Of a DNA stretch of 64,000 nt, positions 11,238-22,100 are shown piece after piece. Numbering within the stretch: the first letter of the stretch is position 1; each line of letters begins with the position of its first letter. Under the pieces are notes generated by a model, which had not been told where the DNA came from, ran no database searches, and worked only from the letters and a program-made list of their open reading frames with translations. Position numbers and translations under genes: made by a program. The stretch covers positions 90,892,668-90,956,667 of the forward strand of contig NC_088203.1 of assembly GCF_037126465.1 (NCBI RefSeq). The letters are read 5' to 3'. This DNA comes from Ornithodoros turicata. Lineage: Eukaryota > Arthropoda > Arachnida > Ixodida > Argasidae.

Positions 11238-11837
11238 ATGGAACGTCTGAAGGAGAGAAAGCAGTATCGAACAGCAGCCACTAAAACACGGAATGAAGCT
11301 GACCATGAGATGCAGCAAACGCCGCCGAGTCACGAGCGTCTTGTCAGCCTTCATCGGCAGCTACAAGATATACAAGTACGTCTACGCGAAATCGACAATC
11401 AGATAAAGCCATTGCTGGCCGACGAAGAGTTTGACAGGGAAATCGAAACGATGATACAGTACGACTCGGAAATTACGGATGCTGTTGCGCGACTCGACTA
11501 CAGAATCAACGATGGCCAAGCTAGTAATACAGGCGTAGCAGACAACAGGACAACGTTAGCTGCACCTCGCTCAGCGTCCGATCGACAACCAAGGGTGCCA
11601 AAGCTCGAGCTACCAAAGTTCGACGGCTCCTTGGACAAGTGGCTTCCATTTTGGACCGCGTATGAGGTAGCAGTGCACGATAACAGCTCACTGACCACGA
11701 AGGAGAAATTCTGCTACCTTTCCTCACTTCTGACCGGGAATGCTGCAGCACTCGTTAAGGGCCTCAACCTGCAAGAGGACTGCTACTCCGATGCAAATTG
11801 TTACTTCGCAGTGAGTTTGGCTCCAAAGAGAGGATGA
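11238..11837 (+). pseudogene. BEL/Pao gag, N-terminal part
   Basis: A 199-codon frame starting at the first ATG after the primer-binding region. The N-terminal 95 residues are charged and coil-like (LHRQLQDIQVRLREID). They lead into a PKLELPKFDGSLDKW motif at about residues 118-132, which is the start of the conserved Pao gag region (DUF1759-type), followed by FWTAYEVAVHDNSSLTTKEK. The frame runs out at about 11800, where the continuation moves to another frame; this implies an indel of a few bases. The product would be the structural capsid protein of the retrotransposon particle. The break makes it non-functional as read. Confidence 0.8.
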
Positions 11838-12853
11838 TACCGCACCATATTAACAGGCTGACCGACATGCCGTTGGTGAAGACGCAACATGACTATGGAA
11901 GCTTGAGGCGAATGCATAACAAAATTCCGACGAGCATCCGAAGCCTCAACGCAATTGGACTGACCGTCGATTCGTACTGTGCATTTTTGTGTCCTATAAT
12001 TCTCCGGAAGCTTCCTGCCGAACTCGTTACTACTTATCACAAGAAAATGCTGAAGAGCAAAAGAAATAGCAGCGGGACCACTGCACAGCAGTCTTCCACT
12101 GGCGCCGGCACCACGGCTGATCCTTCCCTTTCTGTAACCGACTATAGACAGGCACTGGAGGACTTGATGACTTTAATCCGCCTTAGAGCGGAGTCACAAG
12201 AGCTTGCTCAAGGTACCCTAAAATCCGTCGATGAATCGTCCACATCTGGAAGAAAAGCATATACGGCTTCTGGATCAACAGCCACTGCATTGACCACGAG
12301 CACCGACCGTCCGGATGCGCGCCAGTATGGCCCGCCGATAAAGGAGCCCTGTGTGTTCTGTGAATCAGAGCAGCATGACGCGATTGACTGCGATGGGAGC
12401 ATGACATTGCAAGAGAAGCGGAGCAAGTTAATGTCCGCACATCGATGTCTTCGGTGTACAAAGAGAAACCACATCTCAAGTCGCTGCAGATCGAGATTAG
12501 TCTGCAAGACGTGTTCACGACGGCACGCGACCACGCTATGTGATCCAGATCGGCTTCCAACCAACGACAAACATGCGCCAGCATCACACGGGGTTACAGG
12601 ATTGACTATGAATATGGACGTTTCCGATAGCGTTCATATCAATTCAGAAGCGACCATGACAATGGGCACCAATGGAACTAGCGTCGTGAATGACAGGAAG
12701 CTGGTATTGCTACAGACAATTATGGCCACGGTTGAAGGGAAACAGCGGTGTCGAAGAGAGAGAGTTTTATTCGACACCGGCAGCCAGCGTAGTTTCATCA
12801 CAGTCAAGCTGTCTGGTCTGTTGGAATGGACCACCTGGGCTATGAAGACTTAA
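11798..12853 (+). pseudogene. BEL/Pao gag C-terminal part with zinc knuckles and protease start
   Basis: A 351-codon frame that continues the gag after the first frame change. About residues 1-85 are the rest of the Pao gag domain. Zinc-knuckle cysteines follow: PCVFCESEQHDAIDC at about 12346, then CLRCTKRNHISSRC and CKTCSRRHATTLC. The frame then enters a retropepsin-type protease with LFDTGSQRSFI at about 12768-12800 (catalytic D-T-G). A further frame change near 12830 moves the protease to the next frame. Gag would bind element RNA through its knuckles and the protease would mature the polyprotein. Confidence 0.8.
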
Positions 12854-13361
12854 CAGTGACCGGTTTCGGTGGTCACCCAACGTCAAGGTCGTTCAAGAAG
12901 GTTCCAGTGTGGCTTCGTCTCCTCAACGGCCAACGCCAAGCTATCGAAGCGTTAGAGACAGAGCAGATTTGCCAGCAGCGCATCCCAGCAATGCCCAAGA
13001 GCGAGCTCCGGAAAATAGTGCGAAGACCTCGTATCGGCCACCGATGACGATATTGACGACGGCGACGAAACAGTGGGAGTTTTGGTAGGAGCCGATCACT
13101 ACTGGGAGCTATGTTTGTTTGTTTGTTTGTTTGTTTGATTAAGGGGTAGGGAATGTTAGCCATCCTGGGGGAGGCTTGCTAAGTGACGGCACAATACATC
13201 GGTTAAGCTCGCGCTTTGCCGCAGTGAACACAAAGCTGGGTTGGGTGGTGAGTGGACACGCAGGATCCAATGTTGAGGGCGCTGTCGCTTCCCATGAGGA
13301 CGCTATCACTTCCCATGTGTCAGTTTTGCGAACGTCTGTCCAGGAGTGCGCAGCTGAATAA
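12826..13361 (+). pseudogene. BEL/Pao protease, remainder, interrupted by (TTTG)n
   Basis: Continues the protease domain: LTVTGFGGHPTSRSFKKVPV, then VLVGADHYWE around 13080, and SDGTIHRLSSRFAAVNTKLG at about 13180-13240, the block that closes the Pao protease region. Between VGADHYW and the last block lies a (TTTG)n microsatellite at about 13112-13138 followed by a stop and frame change. The intact order with a simple-repeat expansion in the middle argues for replication slippage in a dead copy. Confidence 0.7.
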
Positions 13362-13439
13362 CTCATGCGAAAGTTCTGGGAGATCGAGAATTCAGGATTG
13401 GAACATACCGAGGCCAAGCAAGCTGACGAGACGTCGGTT

Positions 13440-14250
13440 CTGGATGAATTTCAGAGAGGAATCAAGCTTATAGACGGTCACTATTAAGTTCGGCTGCCAC
13501 GGAAACTGGATGATAACAAGAGGAATGCAATGAGTAGATTGAAGCGGCTTGTGCAACATCTCCAACAAGATCAACACAAGCTTGAGATGTACGACAATGC
13601 AATAAGGCAGTACTTGCGTGATGGCTCAGCAGAGAAGGTTCCTGAAGTGTCAACGGGAGACAAGCGAACGACAGTATTTTACCTGTCGTTTTTACCGCAT
13701 CATGCCGTGATTCGCGAAGATAGAGTTACAACCAAGTGTCGCATAGTATTTGACGCGTCGTCGCATGGACGCGGAAGCAAAAGTCTAAACGACGCCCTTC
13801 ATGCTTGCCCGAATCTAGACCCCGACATACTTACCCTGCTGCTTCAGTTTCGTTGTAACGAAATCGCTATGACCGCGGATATTGAAAAGGCCTTTCTGCA
13901 AATTCGAATAGCCCCGGACGATCGCGACGCACTCAGGTTTCTATGGTTCAAGAATATACCCAGACGCGACAACTGCGAGACAGGCATGGAAACTTGGAGG
14001 ATGACACGAGTGACCTTTGGCACGAAACCGAGCACATTTTTACCTGCTGCCACGTTACAGCATCACTTCAAAGTTATGGCAGCAGAGTATCCAAAGATAT
14101 GTGCGAAGATCAAAGATTCTATCTACGTAGATGACCTGCTGACAGGTGCTGACACAGAAGAAGAAGCCAAGATTCTATACGCGGAGGCTAAAACGCTTTT
14201 TCAAAGGGGAAACCAGAAATTTGGAGCAGGTATCGCAATTTTTTGCCTGG
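13440..14250 (+). pseudogene. BEL/Pao reverse transcriptase, truncated
   Basis: The region opens with VLDEFQRGIKLIDGHY and, after one stop, continues as RLPRKLDDNKRNAMSRLKRL, the lead-in to the Pao reverse transcriptase. Motifs seen in order: FYLSFLPHHAV, TKCRIVFDASS, MTADIEKAFLQI (first catalytic Asp), a degraded LRFLWFKNIPRRD, and SIYVDDLLTGADTEEEA (YVDD catalytic pair, near 14120-14160). The frame then runs into unrelated T-rich DNA before the thumb and RNase H. The catalytic residues are intact although the gene is truncated. Confidence 0.85.
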
Positions 14251-14577
14251 AAGAGGCTGCATTAATACAGCTCCTTATTTTTATTTTCTTTTTAATGTAT
14301 AATAATCGCTTCTTAGTTTAGCGAAGAATACACCACCGGGTATATTGATAATGCAGAATTTAATGCAGATGAATTTAATGTGGAGAGTTAAGAGTGGTCG
14401 CTGGTCTCGGTCGTTTTCACATTGCGCAGACCTGTTCGAATATTATAAAGCCTTTCCCATAGCGAAGTCGTACAAATACAGGGTAACTTTAACGTTTTCG
14501 ATTAGTTTTCGAAATAACAATACAATTGTTCTCGAAATCATTTTAGAAGTAGTCATTTCGTCTTTTTGGTGGGGCTC

Positions 14578-14602
14578 GTAGCGTTCCAGCCTGGAACGCT
14601 AC
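14578..14602. repeat. Perfect 12-bp-arm palindrome
   Basis: GTAGCGTTCCAG, one C, then CTGGAACGCTAC. It lies in AT-rich DNA between the BEL/Pao end and the LINE fragment. It could be a terminator-like or element-end hairpin; no function can be assigned. Confidence 0.8.
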
Positions 14603-14734
14603 AATTATCAAAACAAAACAAAACAAAAAAGCGAGTCTGCAGTTACCCCGTCCGAAAGGGGGGCGGTACCTACCTTTACGCAGAATAAATTATGGAAAGC
14701 AGCCATTAAAATTTGCTACAGCGTCAATATGAAG

Positions 14735-15250
14735 TTGGACTGACCAGATCAACGGCGTACTCCGCTCCGCAAGCCGTAAACTTGGCTACATCAGAAAGAA
14801 CTACAGACAAACACCCACTAACCATAACAAGACGCCATGCACAACACTACAGCGGCCTTCCTTAGAATACACAGCAAGCGTATGGGATCCCCATTAAGTC
14901 GCCCTCATTAGAGCTTTAGAATCCTTCCTGAACCGTGCAGTCATGCAGTCGTGCAGTCAACCGTGCTTCATTACAATACTCTCGTTTCTCTAGCATGAGC
15001 AACATAAGGCTTTCCTATCCTTGCCCGACATCTCACTTCGTCGTAAGATATCACGCCTATGCCTCCTCCATAAAATATATCACACTAACCCCCAGATTAA
15101 GCTTCCTCACTCCTACCACCCGCTGTATACACATCTTCACGCATTTAACCATCGGTACAAGATAGGACGTCTTATATATGCAGGACAGTACTTTACCATC
15201 ACTCATTTCTACCTTCCACCATGGGAGATTAGAATTACCTGTCTAGAGAG
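14735..15250 (+). pseudogene. LINE reverse transcriptase C-terminal fragment
   Basis: Translation gives INGVLRSASRKLGYIRKNY followed by LEYTASVWDPH and, after a stop, LIRALESFLNRAV. These correspond to the region downstream of the catalytic domain of CR1/Jockey/I-type LINE reverse transcriptases (consensus 'LEYA..VWDPH', 'ALE.VQNRA.RF'). Frames then shift: LQYSRFSSMSNIRLSYP and ISLRRKISRLCLLHKIYH continue the conserved tail. Several stops and frameshifts show it is dead. The catalytic part is absent, as expected for a 5'-truncated insertion. Confidence 0.75.
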
Positions 15251-16841
15251 GACTTATTAGAGAGGAGATTCGATTACCTTATATGGGAGATTAGAATTAC
15301 CAATATCATACATGTGAAGATGCTACTCACTTTATAGACCTTCGTACTAATAAATGAATAATTTTTGATCAGTACATCGAACTAAACATCACAAGAAGCG
15401 AACCCGATCATGTTTTCTTGAGCGTGCGTTTTAATGATTCAGTCATAACAGTTCATTAGATAGCTGTAGTAGTTCGTTAGGTTGTATTATTACTGTTCAC
15501 TAGCATTGATTATGTACATAAAACATAATGTTTAACATAACATTGACATGTAAATGTTTATGACTTGATTTCCGATTATTTGTAAACTGTATCAGATTGC
15601 GGCTACACAGTGAAAGTGGGAGGAGTGCCTTTTTCAAATCTTACTCGCTTTTCGCTTTTTCTTCCGCATGCGAAGGAAAAGAACGATTGATTGATTTAAA
15701 TTATAAGATTTTCAACAATATACCTAAACAACTGTACATACACGTCTGTAGGAGCCGTGCTCCCACCATCAGTTTGGGGGAAGGGTTTAGGTTAGGTTCT
15801 CTAATCTAACAAGGTCTCAATGGAGCAATGTTGCTTGAGATTAGTTCCACATCAGATAGAAGGTATCACGAGCGAAATAGGCAGGTGCATACCCTTCGGT
15901 GAGGTTCATCATAGATACGGTTAAACAAACTCGACACTGTAACGGAATACACACATTCGGACATGTCCAAGCAAAACGCTACACTTAAATGGGCTGCGAG
16001 GACAGGTATGGTCCAGTGCATCATGCACTCATTATATACTACGGCAGGCTATCAGGAAAAAATAATAATAATAATTCTTTGTACCGCAGTTCGCGGGGTA
16101 CAAGCTTTTGAATACAGTCCCGCGGCGAGCTCTGACGTCAGAGCAGGAAGGGCCTCCACCTACCTATTGGTTCTCGTGAGCACGTGACCTCTTACCCGCG
16201 GCCCCTCATTGGCGGAGCTGCTCGCCGTCACGTCTCCGTCGGACGAGTTTCGGTTTTCGCGCTGACGATTTTCGACACGTGTACGTATAACTTTGCTGTG
16301 AAGCTTTGAATACAAGGTCACATGTGCGAAATACAAACCTGCGGGTTAAAAAAGAATGCTTTTGATTGGATTGGATTGGAAAAGAAAGAAAAATATGGAG
16401 AGCTTGGAATGCCTGGAATGCTTTTGATTTCATTTACTTCGCTGTGACTTCTATATACCATACCTGATAAACTCGGCAGAATGAAACAACATCGCCAATG
16501 GCGGACAGGCGATAAAGAATCCTGACATGTACAATGACTTCTGGACGCATATAAGTTCTAACCGATGAGCACCTGTATAACGGATAGTTCATGCTACCCG
16601 CTCCGTTTGTACGCGTTTGTGTGGCTGCATTGTACAAAGTATATTGAACATCATTCGAAGAACACTGCAGACATTGTAGATATTTGCGTAAGCAGACAAA
16701 GGACGGTATAGCTACTCAAAAACAATGGTAGCTGCATAGCAAAGTACAACGGTCTAAAAGAAACAACGTGAACTTAAAGAGCGGCGAGAAAGCAGGCGAG
16801 CTGGTGATAATTGATCTTCGTAACGAACCCTAAGACTAGGG
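15251..16841. other. Unassigned AT-rich stretch
   Basis: GGAGATTAGAATTACC-like repeats at about 15223-15300 may be the 3' tail of the LINE. An (AAT)n run lies near 16061-16073 and GGATT repeats near 16368-16380. No gene is supported. Confidence 0.4.
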
Positions 16842-16887
16842 AAGGACACACAATACACGAATACACACTCGTGTATTGTGTGTCCTT
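16842..16887. repeat. 19-bp-arm perfect hairpin
   Basis: AAGGACACACAATACACGA (16842-16860) and its exact complement (16869-16887) with an 8-bp spacer. Weaker complementarity extends outward into GACTAGGG/CCCCAGTC. No coding sequence is adjacent. Confidence 0.85.
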
Positions 16888-18008
16888 TCCCCAGTCCCAA
16901 TTGAACGAGTGTCATCAACAGAAGAAATGATGAATAATGAATAACGTACGCTGGTGGTGGTGGTGGTGACGATGCTCGCCGTAATGTACGCTAATTAAAT
17001 GCGTAACATGGTGGTGGTGGTTGTGGTGAATGTGAAAAAGCTCGCCGTTATCGGCCTGACAGATGTGGGCAACGTCACGACTGACGCTCTGGGGGAATGT
17101 GCGTCCTGGGCCGACTTCTAACATGTGTAACATGGGTACCCCAATCGAGGATGAAACATCCAACACGTTAGTTTTGGTTGAAGTGTCGAACATTAACTGC
17201 TTTAAAACTGTCGTGGAATAGATTCGCTGTTCACTGTACACACATGAGGACAGCATTGTAAAGTTCTTATTTTATTTTCGTGGTACTGCAGAAAGAAATG
17301 ATCAGAATATTATGTTTCTTCCAGCCGCCGGCTGTTTCTAAATCTCTAAGAAACGTCGCAAAGCAGGGGAGGGTATCGGACCCCCATAATATATGTGCTA
17401 ATCTATCCTGAACTAACTTCACTCAGGTACACTATCCCAACCTACTGTATACCAAGTACAATATAATCCAACGCTTCTCTACCTTTGACAAGATGGCGCC
17501 CTCCAAATTTGATAAGCTTAACAAGGCCGTGTGTCTCCTGCTGTGCTAGGAGTGCTTATCGTGTGGTGTTATTCAAATGCATATAGAAAAGGGTTCTAGA
17601 GCACACAATTTTATAATTCTGATTTTGTTAGACTCGGTATAATATATCCTCCCACTTCCACGAATTCTTTCACTTTTAAACGCACCACTATAGTTTGTAA
17701 AATCTATAAGCAAGCTCAAGAAACTACACCCCTAAGGAGAAAGAGGCAAGGCAGACGGCTCAAGAAACTACACCCCTAAGGAGAAAGAGGCAAGGCAAGA
17801 GGCAAGGCAGACGGGCAATATCTTGAGCCTCCGCGACGTTGCTTCGTCGTGTAATTATGACGATGACGATAGCTCTGCATTTAACGGTAGGAAAGCTATA
17901 CTTGCTATGACGTAATGTAACATCCAAAGGCGAATTTTAACTTGATGGACTCGAATAAGTTCTCCTGCCTTGCTTTGTAGCGGCTTTAAAATCCAATTTT
18001 TGTACCGG
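16888..18008. other. Unassigned stretch with two simple repeats
   Basis: A (GGT)n run at 16953-16968 with a second near 17010-17028, and a 44-bp tandem duplication at 17714-17801 (unit starts GCTCAAGAAACTACACCCCT). No gene or polyadenylation context for the adjacent minus-strand candidate was recognised. Confidence 0.45.
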
Positions 18009-18214
18009 TTAATACATTAATATCTGTCGGATTTTCTCATCTTTACTTCGTACTCGTAACGACCTCGATAGACGACCCCAAGGCAATGGTATCGGCATCC
18101 GCACCCAGACTATACCACACCGACTTAGTGCGGTCTCCATGCATTTCGCATTGAAATGAAGTTGGGCGCGAGTAAAAGTTATCCAGGAGGAACGTTCAAA
18201 AGTCGTCGGTACAC
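18009..18214 (-). CDS. Candidate exon 2 of small secreted basic protein
   Basis: On the minus strand a strong 3' splice site, CTGCCCTCCTTGTGCTTCAG, ends at 18215. It opens a frame of 67 residues plus stop (TAA, ending at 18009). Joining at this acceptor preserves the reading frame of the exon at 18653-18728 (phase 1). The encoded part is basic (about 10 Arg and 3 Lys against about 4 acidic residues), has two cysteines ten residues apart (KC...RC) and ends in a charged tail RSKDEKIRQILMY. No domain is recognised. The 3' end could instead continue through another donor, so the C-terminus is uncertain. The exon may be a chance frame; the matched phase and acceptor quality are the support. Confidence 0.35.
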
Positions 18215-18652
18215 CTGAAGCACAAGGAGGGCAGTCGCACTGAAACATACAGATTTATCTCTACGCAATGTTGACACGAAAGAAAACAAAGTCAGTTCTC
18301 CTCTGCTTTCAAGATTGGACTACGTCGCAATCAAATAAAGTCTCTCGACGCATTCTCTTCTTAAACGTGCCAATGAAAACAAAGGTCGACGTTGTGACTC
18401 TGCCAGTAGCAAAACCGAATAACTATTGACTGCACGCCAGAAAGAGAGGGTCGCGGCGCAAACAGCAGCCTGCAAAAGAGTTAAGAAGGGGGAGATGGGA
18501 GAGCTTTGGGAGCATTATGGAAGTTCTTTTTGTTCCGAGTTTCACATCCAAATATGAAATGTTCGGCATTTTGAAAATGTCGCGACACTTTTTTCACTCA
18601 AAAGCCAGTTGGTGGAGAGATTTGTTTGTTTGTTTGCACTGAGCTTACTCAC

Positions 18653-18728
18653 CTTGTAACGGGGGCTCCCCATTGATTACCAGAGAGAAGAAGAACAAGA
18701 AGAGCAGAGTTAGCGGGAGTAGCATCAT
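18653..18728 (-). CDS. Candidate first coding exon: signal peptide
   Basis: The minus strand reads ATGATG, then 23 more codons ending in a consensus splice donor G|GTGAGTAAG. The peptide starts MMLLPLTLLFLFFFSLVING, a textbook hydrophobic signal sequence with a likely cleavage after ...VING, followed by EPPLQ. The exon has 76 coding bases and ends in phase 1. Together with the exon at 18009-18214 it would give a 93-residue precursor and a mature basic peptide of about 73 residues. The 71-bp satellite starts about 375 bp upstream of this start codon. A weak TTAAAAG lies about 70 bp upstream; no clear TATA box is seen. The family is unknown. Confidence 0.45.
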
Positions 18729-19103
18729 CCCTGTCGGTCGTCCCCTGGTATTGGGCGACCGCGTGGCCGGCGCCGCATCGAAATCCACGTTTTTCTTTTA
18801 ACTCTGTTCGTCGGTATGGAAGTGGAGCAACATGTTAGACGATCAGGCTCGCTGCTGTGCTGGTGGCTCCACCTCCGAGACACACGTCGGGTTAGAATGA
18901 TACCCGCGAAATTCGCTTCATGCGGTATGGACAGCTATCGATGAAAGAATTGTAGGTATTTACCCAAGAGTTTCATCAGGGCGGGAGGCGAGGATTAGTT
19001 TCTGAAACCCATATCTGCCGGCTTCTGGCTTTTTCTTTCATTGCAAGACATTTGGGAGTACCACCAACAGCAATGACGAGTCCATAACGATTGGTTACTT
19101 GAT

Positions 19104-22100
19104 GATCATGAGGAATTTCAATGCGGAATTTTCACATCAAGAACAGTCAAAATTACGTGGAACCGTGCGTGGGCTGTGAGATTTGTCGATCATGGGGAAT
19201 TTCCACTTCCAGAGCAGTCAAAATTACGTGGAACTGCAGGTGGGCTGTGAGATTTGTCGATCATAGGGAATTTTCACATCAAGAACAGTCAAAATTACGT
19301 GGAACTGGGCGTTGGATGTGAGATTTGTCGATCATGGGGAATTTCCACTTCAAGAGCAGTCAAAATTACGTGGAACTGCAGGTGGGCTGTGAGATTTGTC
19401 TATCATGGGGAATTTCTATTTCAAGAACAGTCAAAATTAGTGGAACAGCAGTAGGCTGTGAGATTTGTCGATCATGGGGAATTTCCACTTCAAGAACAGT
19501 CAAAATTACGTGGAACTGCAGGTGGGCTGTGAGATTTGTCGATCATGGGGAATTTCCATCTCAAGAACAATCAAAATTACGTGGAACTGCAGGTGGGCTG
19601 TGAGATTTGTCGATCATGGGGAATTTCCACTTCAAGAACAGTCAAAATTACGTGGAACTGCAGGTGGACTGTGAGATTTGTCGATCATGGGGAATTTCCA
19701 CTTCAAGAACAGTCAAAATTACGTGGAACTGCAGGTGGGCTGTGAGATTTGTCGATCATGGGGAATTTCCATCTCAAGAACAGTCAAAATTACGTGGAAC
19801 TGCAGTAAGCTGTGAGATTTGTCGATCATGGGGAAGCTCAGTTTCAAGAACAGTCAAAATTACGTGGAACTGCAGGTGGGATGTGAGATTTGTCTATCAT
19901 AGGGAATTTCCATTTCAAGAGCAGTCAAAATTACGTGGAACTGCAGGTGCGCTGTGAGATTTGTCTATCATGGGGAATTTCTATTTCAAGAACAGTCGAA
20001 ATTACGTGGAACTGCAGTAAGCTGTGAGATTTGTCGATCATGGGGAAGTTCCATTTCAAGAACAGTCGAAATTACGTGGAACTGCAGGTGGGATGTGTGA
20101 TTTGTCTATCATGGGGAATTCCTATTTCAAGAACAGTCAAAATTACGTGGAACTGCAGGTGGGATGTGAGATTTGTCGATCATGGGGAATTTCCACATCA
20201 AGAACAGTCAAAATTACGTAGAACTGCAGTAGGCTGTGAGATTTGTCGATCATGGGGAATTTCCATTTCAAGAACAGTCAAAATTACGTGGAACTGCAGG
20301 TGGGATGTGAGATTTGTCTATCATGGGGAATTTCTATTTCAAGAACAGTCAAAATTACGTGGAACTGCAGGTGGGCTGTGAGATTTGTCGATCATGGGGA
20401 ATATCCACATCAAGAACAGTCAAAATTACGTGGAACTGGGCGTGGGCTGTGAGATTTGTCGATCATGGGGAATTTCCACTTCAAGAGCAGTCAAAATTAC
20501 GTGGAACTGCAGGTGGGCTGTGAGATTTGTCTATCATGGGGAATTTCCATTTCAAGAACAGTCTAAATTACGTGGAACTGCAGGTGGGATGTGAGATTTG
20601 TCGATCATGGGGAATTTCCACTTCAAGAACAGTCAAAATTACGTGGAACTGCAGGTGGGCTGTGAGATTTGTCGATCATAGGGAATTTCTACTTCAAGAA
20701 CAGTCAAAATTACGTGGAACTGCAGGTGGACTGTGAGATTTGTCGATCATGGGGAATTTCCAATTCAAGAACAGTCAAAATTACGTGGAACTGCAGGTGG
20801 GCTGTGAGATTTGTCGATCATGGGGAATTTCCATCTCAAGAACAGTCAAAATTACGTGGAACTGCAGATGGGCTATGAGATTTGTCGATCATGGGAAATT
20901 TCCATTTCAAGAACAGTCAAAATTACGTGGAGCTGCAGGTGGGCTGTGAGATTTGTCTATCACGGGGAATTTCCACATCAAGAACAGTCAAAATTACGTG
21001 GAACTGGGCGTGGGCTGTGAGATTTGTCGATCATGGGGAATTTCCATTTCAAGAGCAGTCAAAATTACGTGGAACTGCAGGTGGGCTATGAGATTTGTCT
21101 ATCATGGGGAATTTCTATTTCAAGAACAGTCCAAATTACGTGGAACTGCAGTAAGCTGTGAGATTTGTCGATCATGGGGAAGTTCCATTTCAAGAACAGT
21201 CAAAATTACGTGGAACTGCAGGTGGGATGTGAGATTTGTCGATCATGGGGAATTTCCACTTCAAGAACAGTCAAAATTACGTGGAACTGCAGGTGGGCTG
21301 TGAGATTTGTCGATCATGGGGAATTTCCATCTCAAGAACAGTCAAAATTACGTGGAACTGCAGTAAGCTGTGAGATTTGTCGATCATGGGGAAGCTCAGT
21401 TTCAAGAACAGTCAAAATTACGTGGAACTGCAGGTGGGATGTGAGATTTGTCTATCATAGGGAATTTCTATTTCAAGAACAGTCAAAATTACGTGGAACT
21501 GCAGGTGGGCTGTGAGATTTGTCGATCATGGGGAATTTCCAAATCAAGAACAGTCAAAATTACGTGGAACTGGGCGTGGGCTGTGAGATTTGTCGATCAT
21601 GGGGAATTTCCATTTCAAGAGCAGTCAAAATTACGTGGAACTGCAGGTGCGCTGTGAGATTTGTCTATCATGGGGAATTTCTATTTCAAGAACAGTCGAA
21701 ATTACGTGGAACTGCAGTAAGCTGTGAGATTTGTCGATCATGGGGAAGTTCCATTTCAAGAACAGTCGAAATTACGTGGAACTGCAGGTGGGATGTGTGA
21801 TTTGTCTATCATGGGGAATTCCTATTTCAAGAACAGTCAAAATTACGTGGAACTGCAGGTGGGATGTGAGATTTGTCGATCATGGGGAATTTCCACATCA
21901 AGAACAGTCAAAATTACGTAGAACTGCAGTAGGCTGTGAGATTTGTCGATCATGGGGAATTTCCATTTCAAGAACAGTCAAAATTACGTGGAACTGCAGG
22001 TGGGATGTGAGATTTGTCTATCATGGGGAATTTCTATTTCAAGAACAGTCAAAATTACGTGGAACTGCAGGTGGGCTGTGAGATTTGTCGATCATGGGGA

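Larger units (their letters stand above)
11060..14250 (+). mobile_element. Truncated BEL/Pao retrotransposon, copy 1
   Basis: In order along the plus strand: primer-binding-type sequence, gag with a Pao-type N-terminal region, CCHC zinc knuckles, aspartic protease and reverse transcriptase with YVDD, in the usual BEL/Pao order. Similarity stops shortly after the reverse transcriptase active site; RNase H, integrase and the 3' LTR are absent. Two frame changes and a (TTTG)n expansion interrupt the coding region. The start and end coordinates are approximate because no LTR pair is available. Confidence 0.85.

Noticed and set aside
18214..18248. Alternative acceptor at TGTATGTTTCAG giving a CDCPPC-type cysteine motif in exon 2
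   Set aside because: Joining there is out of phase with the signal-peptide exon and reaches a stop within about 15 codons; the next acceptor keeps the frame.
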